A program made the position numbers and the translations under genes. Shown here in pieces: positions 10,238 to 20,666 of a stretch of 64,000 nucleotides of DNA (positions are counted from its first letter, which is position 1; each line of letters starts with the position of its first letter). The notes below the pieces were generated by a model. The model searched no databases. It saw only the letters and a list, made by a program, of their open reading frames with translations, and was not told where the DNA came from. The DNA comes from Chitinophagaceae bacterium (GTDB taxonomy: Bacteria > Bacteroidota > Bacteroidia > Chitinophagales > Chitinophagaceae), in NCBI GenBank assembly GCA_947447465.1, contig CANFKE010000007.1:51803-115802 (forward strand). Reading direction: 5' to 3'.

Positions 10238-11176
10238 TTACCGGATATGGTTATTTACTGATCTGTCTAAAAAAGCCTTGGTAAATGCATAAAGATTAAA
10301 ATCGGCTCCAGAGATAGCATTTTTCAGTTCTGACCGCAATTGCTGATAGCTTATACTTTTCATTTGTTGTACCTGCATTAATTGCCAGCTTTTTTCTGTG
10401 AGCAGTTCCAGTCTTTTTTCCGGGAGCTCCTCATTTTCTTTCAGATAAGTAGCTATCGCGTTCGCCAGATCGGCAATGCCTGTATTGTTGGTAGCCACAG
10501 TTTTTATTACCGGTATCTCTTTACCATCTATAGCTTTTTCATGCGCCAGCATGCGCAGGTTCCTGTATAGTGTTTCCGCATTCTCCCTGTCGGCTTTGTT
10601 GACTACGAAAATATTAGCTATTTCCATTATGCCGGCTTTCAGCGTCTGCACTTCGTCACCGGCTTCAGGTACCAGCGCTACAACGGTGCAGTCGGCAAGT
10701 CCGGCTATTTCTACTTCACTTTGTCCCACTCCTACTGTTTCAATGACAATGATATCAAACGGAGCTTCTTTTACGACCTCGGTTATTTCTATGATCTTGG
10801 CACTTAAACCACCCAATGCACCGCGAGATGCGAGCGAGCGGATATATATATGAGGATTAGTGTAAAACTCGCTCATACGGATCCTGTCGCCCAACAATGC
10901 ACCATAATTGAATGGAGAGGAAGGGTCAACAGCAATTACGGCTATCTTTTTATTTTCTTTGAGCCAATGTTGCAGAAGCGCATTGACCATAGTGCTTTTG
11001 CCTGCGCCGGGAGGACCGGTAATACCTACTACCCGTGGCTTCTGATCGCTCGATAGATTGCTCAGCAGCCATTCATATCCTTCCAGATTATTTTCAACGG
11101 CTGTAATGCCTCTTGCCAATGCAAGAAAGCTGCCCGTTTTTATCTCCTCGTGAAGTTGTTTAATATTGTGGCGCAC
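10238..11176 (-). CDS. meaB: Methylmalonyl-CoA mutase-associated GTPase MeaB
   Basis: GITGPPGAGKSTMVNALL, AVDPSSPFNYGALLGDRIRM, VETVGVGQSEVEIA, NKADRENA; GTG start. Confidence 0.93.
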   Translation of the reverse strand: MRHNIKQLHEEIKTGSFLALARGITAVENNLEGYEWLLSNLSSDQKPRVVGITGPPGAGKSTMVNALLQHWLKENKKIAVIAVDPSSPFNYGALLGDRIRMSEFYTNPHIYIRSLASRGALGGLSAKIIEITEVVKEAPFDIIVIETVGVGQSEVEIAGLADCTVVALVPEAGDEVQTLKAGIMEIANIFVVNKADRENAETLYRNLRMLAHEKAIDGKEIPVIKTVATNNTGIADLANAIATYLKENEELPEKRLELLTEKSWQLMQVQQMKSISYQQLRSELKNAISGADFNLYAFTKAFLDRSVNNHIR

Positions 11177-11182
11177 TAAATT

Positions 11183-12469
11183 TTGGTTTTGACCGTTACA
11201 GTAATTGTGAATAATCTATTGAGCAAAAGTAGTTTTCTAAATAATAAGAAAGTAGATAAGTCTGATATAGCTATTGTTTGTATATTATTGATGGTATCAG
11301 GTTTGCTTATTTCCAGGCTGTTCCTGTCGTTAGGCATGATATTGTTTGGCATCAATGCGTTGTGGAATGTTCCGCCACGCAGATGGATAGAAAGCAAATG
11401 GTGGCTTGCAGGTGTAGCGTGGGTAGCCATGTATGCCATCAGTTATTTCTGGAGTAGCAATAAAGAAGAGTGGGGGGTATTTTTGCAATTGAAGCTACCT
11501 GTAATATTGTTGCCGCTAGCCTTTACATTCTTACCTAGATTTAGTGCCAGACAATTGCAATTATTTACAATCATCACAGCGCTTATGCTGCTGGCAGGGG
11601 CATTTTACAGTGTTTCCTTTCTTGTCTTTGATTATGCTCATTTTATACAGGAATATAATGTATCGCATATGTTACCTACTCCTGTATATCGCGATTATCT
11701 CTGTTTTAGTGTCAGTTGTGCTCTTTTTATTGCCTGGGTTGCATACATATGGCCGCAGCTTTTCAGCGCCGGAATTAAGTGGATAACAGGTATCTGTTGC
11801 GCCTTATTATTTATTTACCTGCATATACTTGCTTCCAAGAGTGGCTTGATAGCCTTGTATATTTTTGCTTTGGGTTATGCCGTATATTCTGTTTTTGCCA
11901 AAAGAAGTATGGCCGGTATTCTGGGTGTTATGGCAATTCCGGTATTTCTATATTGCGCTGTCACCTATATACCTACTCTCAGGGAGCGAAAGGACCATAT
12001 AGTTTATACATGGTACAGGTACATGAGCCAGGATAAGTCGGGCAAGCTGGGCGATCTCTCTCGTATCATGTCTTATGATATTGCTCTAAAAAAGATCGGG
12101 CAGCATCCTCTCACTGGGGTGGGTACGGGTGATATGCTGGATGTTATGAAAGAGGGATATGCCCAATATTATCCAGATGTAAAAGATGATATCAATAAAT
12201 TGATACCTCATAACCAGATACTCACAGTAGCACTGGGTTGTGGTATTCCTGCTATGCTGATCTTTGTGGGATGGGTATTGATGCCTTTGTTCTATAAAGG
12301 TACTAAACGTGATAAGTTCTTTCTTTCGATCACGTGGCTTATGTTATTGTTGATGCTGTTCATAGAGCCTTTTTTGGAAAGCCAGTTTGGCGTGTTCATC
12401 TATCTCTTTTTTCTGCTGATGATCATGCATATAATGGTAGCACCTGAGAAAAATATAGTGAAAGTCTAA
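11183..12469 (+). CDS. O-antigen ligase/polymerase family membrane protein
   Basis: Multi-TM; ...KIGQHPLTGVGTGDMLDVM...IPHNQILTVALGCG... (Wzy/WaaL signature region). Start codon uncertain. Confidence 0.82.
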   Translation: MVLTVTVIVNNLLSKSSFLNNKKVDKSDIAIVCILLMVSGLLISRLFLSLGMILFGINALWNVPPRRWIESKWWLAGVAWVAMYAISYFWSSNKEEWGVFLQLKLPVILLPLAFTFLPRFSARQLQLFTIITALMLLAGAFYSVSFLVFDYAHFIQEYNVSHMLPTPVYRDYLCFSVSCALFIAWVAYIWPQLFSAGIKWITGICCALLFIYLHILASKSGLIALYIFALGYAVYSVFAKRSMAGILGVMAIPVFLYCAVTYIPTLRERKDHIVYTWYRYMSQDKSGKLGDLSRIMSYDIALKKIGQHPLTGVGTGDMLDVMKEGYAQYYPDVKDDINKLIPHNQILTVALGCGIPAMLIFVGWVLMPLFYKGTKRDKFFLSITWLMLLLMLFIEPFLESQFGVFIYLFFLLMIMHIMVAPEKNIVKV

Positions 12470-12480
12470 AGATGTGCGTG

Positions 12481-12840
12481 TCAGATACCCGTTATTTCTA
12501 TTAATCCAATGATGTTATTATTAAGCTCATCTATCGCGTCGGGAGACAAATGTACTTCTGTGTGCATGTCTGCATCCACATGGTTTACTGCATGTTTACT
12601 CAGATAGTCTTTGATCACATGAAAGCGGATGATACATGCGGCCCTGTCGGCATGTCTTAACTTTTGGACTGGCTTTTGAGCAATGAAAGCATCATCAATG
12701 ATCGGGTAAAAAACCGGTTCTTTAATAAGTCTTGCCGGGAAACGTGTCCAGCCTGATCTTATGATCCATGCTAATTCGTTTGATCCTACGGGGCGATATA
12801 GTGTTTGCAGTTCCATAGCACAATTCTTTACGTCTGTCAA
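12481..12840 (-). CDS. Small conserved hypothetical protein (YRPVG...EL...SGW..FP.R....P.FYP type)
   Basis: Resembles a widespread small family with LYRPVGxxELxLIxxSGxxxFPPRLxxQPxFYPVxN; recalled by eye only. Confidence 0.6.
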   Translation of the reverse strand: MTDVKNCAMELQTLYRPVGSNELAWIIRSGWTRFPARLIKEPVFYPIIDDAFIAQKPVQKLRHADRAACIIRFHVIKDYLSKHAVNHVDADMHTEVHLSPDAIDELNNNIIGLIEITGI

Positions 12841-13082
12841 TAAAATAGATTACTCATTTTTAAAACGCGATTCCGCTGAAAGTATTACTGAGCGCGTTTC
12901 CTGATACAATGATACTATGCATAGAATCGAGCAATACAATTTTGTTTACCAACGGTCGAAAAAGTTTATGAACGGTAGAATTATGTCGTTGATCAACAAA
13001 GAAGGGAATAAAATGTGAATGTGTAGATGAGGGCCCATTTGAAATGATACGCAAATTATTCTACTACATCTTATAAATAAGT

Positions 13083-13113
13083 AACGGCTAAATGGGTCTC
13101 ACATTTAGCCGTT
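13083..13113. terminator. Terminator downstream of the HtrA gene
   Basis: AACGGCTAAATG / CATTTAGCCGTT stem, 12 bp. Confidence 0.75.
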
Positions 13114-13135
13114 TTCTTGTTTATATGATGATCAA

Positions 13136-14605
13136 TTATTGCTGTCCGCCGGTGGCATCAGCATTATTGAGGTTGTAGTAATAGCGGCCCTGATATCCGG
13201 GTTGAAAACCTGAGATCTGCAGCATTTTATTATTGTTGACAATAGCTTCAATATCCGCTACGCTGGCTACAGGAGCATCATTTATATTAGTGATCACAAA
13301 GCCTTTGTGTATTTGTGTTCTAGCTAGTTTGCCTTTGCCTACATCAGTGATCATCACACCTCCTTCTATACCATATTGCTGGCGTTCTGCACTGGTTAAA
13401 GCTCTGAAGGAAGCACCCAGAATGCTGGTGGGTACAACCGCTTTATTCAGCTTAACGCTTACTGTCATTGGTTTCCCATCGCGGAGGAATGTTACTGAAA
13501 CATTGTCTCCGGGAGTATAGCGGGCTATCTGCTCTTGTAATTGCGGTTGGTTACTTACGGTCTGTCCGTTTACTTTGGTGATCAGGTCACCTTTTGTAAT
13601 GCCGGCTGCCGCTGCGCCACTGCCGGGGAGAACATTCCGAACATAGATACCTTCATTTCTATCTAATCCAAGCTCTTTTAACTGCTCCGGAGTAGCTGTT
13701 TTATTGTCGAGATATTCAATGCCCATGTATGCCCTTTGCACAGAACCAAATTTCATGAGGTCGTTGGCTACTTTACGGACAATATTTACCGGTATGGCAT
13801 AAGAGTAACCTGCATAGGAGCCTGTAGGTGATGCTATGGCAGAGTTGATGCCAATGAGCTGACCGGCAGTATTAACGAGTGCACCGCCACTGTTGCCCGG
13901 GTTTACTGCTGCATCGGTCTGGATAAATGATTCTATCGCAGATTCAGATTGTTGTTTGTTGATGCCCAGAGAGCGGCCTTTGGCACTGACAATACCTGCT
14001 GTAACAGTCGCATCGAGTGACAGAGGATATCCTACCGCCAATACCCATTGCCCCAACTTTACGTTATCTGAGTTGCCCAGTTCCATATAGGGCAAATTGT
14101 TTTCACCATCTACCTTCAGTATTGCCAGGTCTGTTGAAGGGTCTTTGGCTACTACTTTCGCCTTGGTAGTATAGCGATCATTAAAGGTGACTGCTACTTC
14201 ATCTCCGTTAGCTACAACGTGGTTATTGGTCACTATATAGCCATCAGGTGATATTACTACTCCTGAACCTGCTTCTACCTGCGATGGTATGAAATATTGG
14301 CGAGGACCAAACAGTTGGCTGTAAATATCGTTTGCATTATTGTCAACAATAGTACGTGCTTTAGTAGTTGTTTTTACATGTACTACTGCTTTTACTGAGG
14401 CCGCCGCCGCGGCTTCGAAGTTAACACCTGCATTCATTGCAGCAGCACTACCATCGGAAGTGTAAGATGCATAATTGACAGGTAATGAGTGGTCTGGTCT
14501 TTCAGTAAGAAACGGGACTTTGTGTTGAAAGTGGGCTGCAACGAAAAATGTCATTACAGACGTGAATGCAGCTGTTAAAATGACGGGGAACAATTTTGTT
14601 TTCAT
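13136..14605 (-). CDS. Do/HtrA-family serine protease, trypsin plus PDZ domains
   Basis: GSGVVISPDGYIVTNNHVV, STDLAILKVD, NPGNSGGALVNTAGQLIGIN, PDZ-like GSGAAAAGITKGDLITKVNG. Confidence 0.95.
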   Translation of the reverse strand: MKTKLFPVILTAAFTSVMTFFVAAHFQHKVPFLTERPDHSLPVNYASYTSDGSAAAMNAGVNFEAAAAASVKAVVHVKTTTKARTIVDNNANDIYSQLFGPRQYFIPSQVEAGSGVVISPDGYIVTNNHVVANGDEVAVTFNDRYTTKAKVVAKDPSTDLAILKVDGENNLPYMELGNSDNVKLGQWVLAVGYPLSLDATVTAGIVSAKGRSLGINKQQSESAIESFIQTDAAVNPGNSGGALVNTAGQLIGINSAIASPTGSYAGYSYAIPVNIVRKVANDLMKFGSVQRAYMGIEYLDNKTATPEQLKELGLDRNEGIYVRNVLPGSGAAAAGITKGDLITKVNGQTVSNQPQLQEQIARYTPGDNVSVTFLRDGKPMTVSVKLNKAVVPTSILGASFRALTSAERQQYGIEGGVMITDVGKGKLARTQIHKGFVITNINDAPVASVADIEAIVNNNKMLQISGFQPGYQGRYYYNLNNADATGGQQ

Positions 14606-14896
14606 CGCTTTGTTTTGATTTTATGTTTCGTGGTTATTACCTCAAATTTATTACCCATGTAGTTTATAAAAATGTTAAAAGGGTATGCGTTCATGTGTTT
14701 TAATAAACCGTTAGGAATTGACCAAACGATCTTAAATGTTGTTTCCCCTGAATGATTCGCCTCAATATGGTAGGCATGGCATCTGGACAATTAAGCATTT
14801 AGTATCTGCTTATCATTGTCTGTTAAGAAATGTTTAAATAGTTATTGTTTAAATAAAAGTGACATTAATCATCTGATTAAATCAACTATTTAATTC

Positions 14897-14904
14897 TAAA
14901 TTTG
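14897..14904 (+). promoter_or_regulatory. -7 element TAAATTTG upstream of the TetR gene
   Basis: Exact TAnnTTTG, 10 nt before the ATG at 14915. Confidence 0.5.
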
Positions 14905-14914
14905 CTGTGTTAAC

Positions 14915-15538
14915 ATGAATGATAAAGATAACATAGCAAAGAGCGAGAGTACCGAGCAGAAGATAAAGGAAGCGGCAAGGCGTGTGTTCACCAGTAAGGG
15001 ATATGCGGGTACGCGTACTCGCGATATTGCAGAGGAAAGTGGCTACAATCTGGCGCTCATCAATTATTATTTCAGGAGTAAGGAAAAGCTCTTTGAGATA
15101 ATAATGATGGAAAATCTGCAGTTGTTCATTGGTAGTATCATAGGCATGTTGAATAATGAAGCTACCAGCCTTGACGAAAAAATTGATCAATTGGTTACCT
15201 ACTATGTGGACATGTTGATGGTAAATCCCGGTATTCCTGTTTTCATACTGAATTTGGTGAATAACAATCCGAGCGCCCTATTTGAAGGTGTTTTGGGCGG
15301 CAATACGGTCTCTGATACTGTTTTTGCGACGCAGTTCAAAGAGCAGATGAAAAAGAAGAAACTAACGATACATCCATTGCATTTATTTATGAATATAGTT
15401 TCTTTAACGGTCTTTCCATTTGCCTCGGCACCAATGATCAAAGCTAAAAACGGGATAAGTGATGAGGAATATAATCAACTGATGCTGGAACGGAAGATAC
15501 TTATTCCTAAATGGATAAAGGTGATGATGGATATGTAG
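14915..15538 (+). CDS. TetR/AcrR family transcriptional regulator
   Basis: KEAARRVFTSKGYAGTRTRDIAEESGYNLALINYYFRSKEKLFEIIM HTH. Confidence 0.93.
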   Translation: MNDKDNIAKSESTEQKIKEAARRVFTSKGYAGTRTRDIAEESGYNLALINYYFRSKEKLFEIIMMENLQLFIGSIIGMLNNEATSLDEKIDQLVTYYVDMLMVNPGIPVFILNLVNNNPSALFEGVLGGNTVSDTVFATQFKEQMKKKKLTIHPLHLFMNIVSLTVFPFASAPMIKAKNGISDEEYNQLMLERKILIPKWIKVMMDM

Positions 15539-15594
15539 GGTGTATGATCATAAATAGTAGTAAAAGAATAGAATAACAAAAAGAACAGAGCAAC

Positions 15595-16911
15595 ATGTTT
15601 AAGCGAATACTAATGACATTGATAATGATCGCTATGACGGTGTCAGCATCAATAGGGCAGGTAGCTTTCAGCTCGGTAGAAGAGGTATGGAAGTATGCAG
15701 ACGATCATAACCTGACCATAAGACTGGCTAAGTATGAAGCCACAAAATCGGGACTTGCACATAAGCAATCTGTAGGTGCATTGCTTCCCTCTGTGAGTGC
15801 ATCAGGTAGTTATACAGATAACCTTTCCCTGCAGACTACCTTATTGCCGGGTGTTATCATTGGCAAACCGGAGGGTACGTATGTCCCTGTACAATTTGGT
15901 CAGCAATATATATATGCTGCCGGAGTTACCGCGCAGATGGATGTGCTGAATTTGCAGACCTGGTTCAATGTACGGGCAGCTAAGATCAGCGCTAATATGA
16001 GCAAAGATTCACTGGCTAACACTCGTAAAAATATTTACCAGCAATTGGCTACACAATACTATTCTGTACTGTTAATGACCGAGGCCGCTAGACTGGCGGC
16101 TATTAGCGAATCTATTGCCGATTCTGTCCTTACATCAGTCACCAACAAGTATAATGCAGGTACAATTAGTAAAGGCACTGTTGATGTGGCTAAGATCAAT
16201 CTGGCAAGAGCACAGCAAACAAGTATTACATCGCAATATCAGATACAGACCGCTAAGAATAACTTGAAAGCGCTGCTGGATATGTCTTTGAGTGATTCGC
16301 TCAGTATTACCGGCACATTGCAGAAAGAGATGGACAGGTCTGATGAGGGATTTAAAGATGATCCGTCGGTGAAGCTGGCATACGGTGCACTGCAGATAAG
16401 CATTAGTCAATATAAGGCATCGAACAGTTCATTTTTGCCAACAGTGTCTGTACTCTACAGTAATACCAGGCAGCAAAACGATAATAAGTATGAGCCATTC
16501 AGTAGTAAAGGACCGGAGTGGTATCCTGCGCAGTATTGGTCATTGAAGGCATCTTGGAACTTATTCAATGGTGGAACCAGATATTTTCAGTCGAGAAGAA
16601 GTAAAATAACCATTGATGAACGTAGGCTGCAATATGAAAATGCACAAAAGCAGTCCGTGATCAATGATGAAAATCTGAAACTGAATTACAGGAAGACAGT
16701 GGCATTATTATCAAAGACCACAGATGTGATGCAATTGTCGTTGGATAATTATACCCATGTCTCCAATAAATATACTGAGGGTATATCCTCATTGGATGAT
16801 AAATTGAATGCTTTTTCAGATTACATCAATTATCAGAATCAATACCTGAATAGTTTGTCTGATATGCTGGTACAACTATATCAGGTAAAGGTCAGACAAT
16901 TAGAATTATAG
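15595..16911 (+). CDS. TolC family outer membrane efflux protein
   Basis: Signal peptide; TolC-type helices (AxYEATKSGLAHKQSVGALLPSVSASGSY; LNYRKTVALLSKTTDVMQLSLDNYTHVSNKYTEGISSLDDKLNAFSDY). Confidence 0.9.
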   Translation: MFKRILMTLIMIAMTVSASIGQVAFSSVEEVWKYADDHNLTIRLAKYEATKSGLAHKQSVGALLPSVSASGSYTDNLSLQTTLLPGVIIGKPEGTYVPVQFGQQYIYAAGVTAQMDVLNLQTWFNVRAAKISANMSKDSLANTRKNIYQQLATQYYSVLLMTEAARLAAISESIADSVLTSVTNKYNAGTISKGTVDVAKINLARAQQTSITSQYQIQTAKNNLKALLDMSLSDSLSITGTLQKEMDRSDEGFKDDPSVKLAYGALQISISQYKASNSSFLPTVSVLYSNTRQQNDNKYEPFSSKGPEWYPAQYWSLKASWNLFNGGTRYFQSRRSKITIDERRLQYENAQKQSVINDENLKLNYRKTVALLSKTTDVMQLSLDNYTHVSNKYTEGISSLDDKLNAFSDYINYQNQYLNSLSDMLVQLYQVKVRQLEL

Positions 16912-16971
16912 CAGGGATAGGTGATGACCATATCCATTGAATTAGTCTTTATTTTTTTAGAATTGTATATT

Positions 16972-18105
16972 ATGAAAACCAAGCAGCAACTAGTTTTTTC
17001 AAAGATCGTGACAGGTATTTCATTGCCTGCTCTGGCTATATTTTTTGTTACGTCGTGCAAGCCCAAGTATGATGAGTTTATGCCGAAGACAGGTCCCGTG
17101 ACAGAGGCTGTGTTCGCATCAGGTAGTATAGAGCCTAAAGATGCCTATACTCTTACGTCCATATCTGACGGATTTGTGGTGAAAAGTTATGTGACCGAAA
17201 ATGATCTGGTAAAAGACGGCCAGTTATTATTCTCGCTCGATAACAGACAACAAAATACACAGGTGCAGATAGCTCAAAATAATCTGCAATTTGCGGCAAT
17301 AGGTGCCAGTGCCGATAATTCGCCACAGCTATTGCAGGCTAAGGCGCAAATAGACGCCGCAAGAGCCAAGAAGGTAACTGACTCAGTTACTTTGGCAAGG
17401 TATGAGCGATTACTGATCACCAATTCTGTTTCAAAGCAGGATGTGGACAATGCGAGATTTAACTATCAGTCATCATTGAGTAATTACAATTCGGCGGTAG
17501 AGAACTTCAGAGTGACCGCTAATAAAGTAAAACAAGATCTTGCCAATACTAAGGCACAGTTGCAGAATGCGCAGGCGGGTAACCAGTTTTACGAACTCAA
17601 GGCCATAGGCATAAGTAAAGTATATCAGATATTCAAAAAACAGGGTGATCTGGTAAAGCGAGGCGATCAGGTCGCACAGTTGGGAAATCCTGATTCAATT
17701 GTCATTAACCTTGACATTGATGAGGGGAGTATAGCAAAAGTAAAAGTTGGTCAGCAGGTGTTGGTGGAACTGAATACTCAAAAGAATAAGACCTATGAAG
17801 CTACTATAAGTAAACTATATCCGCACTTTAATGAAACATCTCAGTCATATAAAGTGGAAGCAAAATTTGTGAATGAATTATCGGGTCTGATTCCGGGCAC
17901 CCAACTGCAGGCAAACATCATTACCAATAAGAAAGAAAATGCATTGTTGATACCTCATACTTATGTATTGCAGGGCAATAAGGTACAAGTGCAACATGGT
18001 GGTAAGATAGATACTGTTACCATTGCAACCGGGATAGTCTCTGATGAATGGATAGAGGTATTGAGTGGTATCACCGCCAATGATAAGTTGATGAAATTGA
18101 AGTAG
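16972..18105 (+). CDS. HlyD/RND-like periplasmic adaptor subunit (lipoprotein)
   Basis: Start at the ATG 16972 gives MKTKQQLVFSKIVTGISLPALAIFFVTSCKPK; lipoyl-like and long coiled-coil regions. Confidence 0.88.
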   Translation: MKTKQQLVFSKIVTGISLPALAIFFVTSCKPKYDEFMPKTGPVTEAVFASGSIEPKDAYTLTSISDGFVVKSYVTENDLVKDGQLLFSLDNRQQNTQVQIAQNNLQFAAIGASADNSPQLLQAKAQIDAARAKKVTDSVTLARYERLLITNSVSKQDVDNARFNYQSSLSNYNSAVENFRVTANKVKQDLANTKAQLQNAQAGNQFYELKAIGISKVYQIFKKQGDLVKRGDQVAQLGNPDSIVINLDIDEGSIAKVKVGQQVLVELNTQKNKTYEATISKLYPHFNETSQSYKVEAKFVNELSGLIPGTQLQANIITNKKENALLIPHTYVLQGNKVQVQHGGKIDTVTIATGIVSDEWIEVLSGITANDKLMKLK

Positions 18106-18167
18106 TGTATTTCAATAATTCGGGGTAACCTAACTATTCATTCTTTCTTGAGTATTAAAATAATAAA

Positions 18168-19412
18168 ATGAAGATCAGTGTAAATACAGAAATTGCGCTC
18201 ACCTATCTTTCTTCCAGAAAGAAACAGACAGTTGTTGCTGCAATGGGAGTGATGTTTGGTATCTCCATGTTCATTTTTATGCAGTCGCTGATGAAGGGTA
18301 CTAATGATTATTTCGAAAAGTCGTCATTCAGTACTACAGCACATATCAGACTGTATAGTGAAAATAAAGTGGCAGATGCTCACATGCTCAATAGCTATTT
18401 AAAGGATAATTCTACCAAGATACTGACCAATCCCAAGCAGTTGCAGCAAAGTCTTGGGCTTACTAATCCTTATGGTATCATACAAAATATCAGAAAAAAT
18501 CCTCAGGTAGTAGCGGTAACACCTCAAGTAACGACCAATGTTATCTATGCCAGTGGTAGTGTGAATATAAATGGTACAGTAGCCGGCGTGAATATTGATG
18601 AAGAAGATAAGATGTTTGATGTACAGGGGAATATGAAGGAGGGCGATCTCCACGATCTGAACAGGGTGAATAATGGCTTGCTCATAGGAAAGGGAATTGC
18701 GGATAAGTTGAGTCTGCATGTGGGTGATAATATCACTGTTCGTGCAGGTTCAGGTAGTCCTATGATCATGAGGGTTATAGGTATATATGCTACGACCATT
18801 AAACAGATCGATGAAACAAAGTCTTATGCCAATATAGTACAGGCTCAGAATCTTCTGGGTAAAGACAGAAGCTATGTCACAGATATTAAGATCAATCTTG
18901 CAGACTACAACAATGCCCCTAAAGTAGCCAGAGATATGGAGACCATTACTGGTTATAAAGCCGAAGACTGGGTGCAGAGTAATGAACAACTTAAAGCTGC
19001 GTTCAAGATAAGGGCTATCATATTGAATAGTGTGATTGGTGTTATATTGCTTGTGGCCGGTTTTGGAATTTATAACATTCTCAATATGACCATCTATGAA
19101 AAGATCAAAGAAATTGCGATACTGAAAGCTACAGGTTTTCCGGGAAATTCGGTCATCAGTATCTTTTTACAGCAAGCAGTTTACATAGGTCTTATGGGAG
19201 GTGTCATTGGTGTCATCGTTGGTTTCCTGATAACATTTATGGTGTCTAAAATATACATTGGTGCAGGTACACTTAAATATTTACCTATGTCATTTTATAT
19301 ACCTCATTACATAGAGGCTGTTTGCTTCGGTATTCTTACAACCATTGCTGCAGGTTTCTTCCCTGCAAGAAAGGCATCTAAAGTTGACCCTGTAACAATC
19401 ATACGCGGATAA
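18168..19412 (+). CDS. ABC transporter permease, MacB/FtsX (LolE-like) family
   Basis: N-terminal TM, large periplasmic domain, then three C-terminal TMs with IYNILNMTIYEKIKEIAILKATGFPG and FPARKASKVDPVTIIRG. Confidence 0.93.
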   Translation: MKISVNTEIALTYLSSRKKQTVVAAMGVMFGISMFIFMQSLMKGTNDYFEKSSFSTTAHIRLYSENKVADAHMLNSYLKDNSTKILTNPKQLQQSLGLTNPYGIIQNIRKNPQVVAVTPQVTTNVIYASGSVNINGTVAGVNIDEEDKMFDVQGNMKEGDLHDLNRVNNGLLIGKGIADKLSLHVGDNITVRAGSGSPMIMRVIGIYATTIKQIDETKSYANIVQAQNLLGKDRSYVTDIKINLADYNNAPKVARDMETITGYKAEDWVQSNEQLKAAFKIRAIILNSVIGVILLVAGFGIYNILNMTIYEKIKEIAILKATGFPGNSVISIFLQQAVYIGLMGGVIGVIVGFLITFMVSKIYIGAGTLKYLPMSFYIPHYIEAVCFGILTTIAAGFFPARKASKVDPVTIIRG

Positions 19413-20101
19413 TGGAAAACATAGCATTAAAGACGACCAATATCACCAAGTATTTTCATGATCCGGTAACCATTCCGGTGTTGAAGAATATAAATCTGGA
19501 GGTGAAGAAGGGTGAGTTCGTATCTATTGTTGGTAAGAGTGGGTGTGGTAAGAGCACATTGCTCTATGTCCTATCTACTATGGACAGAGACTACGAGGGT
19601 GTATTGGAAATAAATGGTGTACAGGCAACCGGACAATCGCTGAATAGTCTTGCTGCTATTCGCAATGAATCGATAGGTTTCGTATTTCAGTTTCATTATC
19701 TGCTTCCCGATTTTTCCTGTCTCAAAAATGTAATGATTCCGGCATTGAAGTTAGGCAAGTTCTCACCTAAAGAAGTAGAGGCCAGAGCCTATGAGAAATT
19801 GAAAATGTTTGGCGTTGAAGAGCTGGCTCTTAAAAAAGCGAATAAGCTGAGTGGCGGGCAACAACAACGTGTAGCTATTGCTCGTGCGCTGATCAATGAT
19901 CCTGCTATCATCATGGGAGATGAACCTACAGGTAACCTTGATTCAAAGAATACCGGAATAGTGTTCGACCTCTTTCAGAAACTTTCTCATGAATATGGGC
20001 AGACGTTGATAACAGTAACGCATGATGAAGACTTTGCAAAACGCTCAGATCGTATTGTTGAAATGGCAGATGGTGAGATAACGAATCATGGACATAGATA
20101 G
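19412..20101 (+). CDS. ABC transporter ATP-binding protein, LolD/MacB type
   Basis: [47 protein letters not shown]; overlaps the end of the permease gene. Confidence 0.95.
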   Translation: MENIALKTTNITKYFHDPVTIPVLKNINLEVKKGEFVSIVGKSGCGKSTLLYVLSTMDRDYEGVLEINGVQATGQSLNSLAAIRNESIGFVFQFHYLLPDFSCLKNVMIPALKLGKFSPKEVEARAYEKLKMFGVEELALKKANKLSGGQQQRVAIARALINDPAIIMGDEPTGNLDSKNTGIVFDLFQKLSHEYGQTLITVTHDEDFAKRSDRIVEMADGEITNHGHR

Positions 20102-20133
20102 TGGAGGGTTATCTTTGACAATAACTTATTATT

Positions 20134-20571
20134 ATGAGTCGATTTTTTATAATGCTACATCTTCTGGTATTGCTTACGTTTTCGGCTATAAATGTTGATG
20201 GGCAGAGCACTTCAGCTAAAGTCAATTCCAGGTATGCATTCAAATCGCATAGTTATTTATTATCCTCGCTATTTCCGGTTGATGATATTGTTAGTGTTAC
20301 TGTTGAGAACTTCCGTGGTAAGCACAAGTTGACAAACGCTGAGTTATCTTATTTAAAACAACAATTAACGTTGGCAAGAGCATTTGGTGGGCTTGAACAA
20401 AAGCCCGGTCACATTATTTTGCATATAGTATTGAAAAGTAACAGCAAGGTAAAGCTGGGTTACACATACGGTTCTACAGGTTCTATTCACTTTGAAAGAG
20501 CAGAACTAAATGGTAAAAGTTTTGCCGGTACTTACTTCCTTCCTGTTGATCTGAATTTCGATAATTATTGA
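20134..20571 (+). CDS. Hypothetical secreted protein
   Basis: Signal peptide then VDG; follows the ABC genes closely. Confidence 0.6.
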   Translation: MSRFFIMLHLLVLLTFSAINVDGQSTSAKVNSRYAFKSHSYLLSSLFPVDDIVSVTVENFRGKHKLTNAELSYLKQQLTLARAFGGLEQKPGHIILHIVLKSNSKVKLGYTYGSTGSIHFERAELNGKSFAGTYFLPVDLNFDNY

Positions 20572-20641
20572 AATAAGTCCCCTTCTTATCTTACGTGTCT
20601 TGTTAAGGATATCTAAAAAAAATATTTTTTTATTTTCTACT

Positions 20642-20657
20642 TACGAAAATATTCGTA
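20642..20657. promoter_or_regulatory. Palindromic operator 1 (putative BlaI-type site)
   Basis: TACGAA-AATA-TTCGTA. Confidence 0.65.
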
Positions 20658-20663
20658 CGTTTG
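20656..20663 (+). promoter_or_regulatory. -7 element TACGTTTG of the BlaI/M56 operon
   Basis: Exact TAnnTTTG between the two palindromes, overlapping the first by 2 nt. Confidence 0.55.
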
Positions 20664-20666
20664 TCT

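Noticed and set aside
12860-13054. 64-aa minus-strand ORF
   Set aside because: No recognisable features; too short and unsupported to call
20610-20640. A/T homopolymer tract after 20571 as a terminator
   Set aside because: No GC-rich stem precedes it; more likely AT-rich upstream promoter sequence of the BlaI operon
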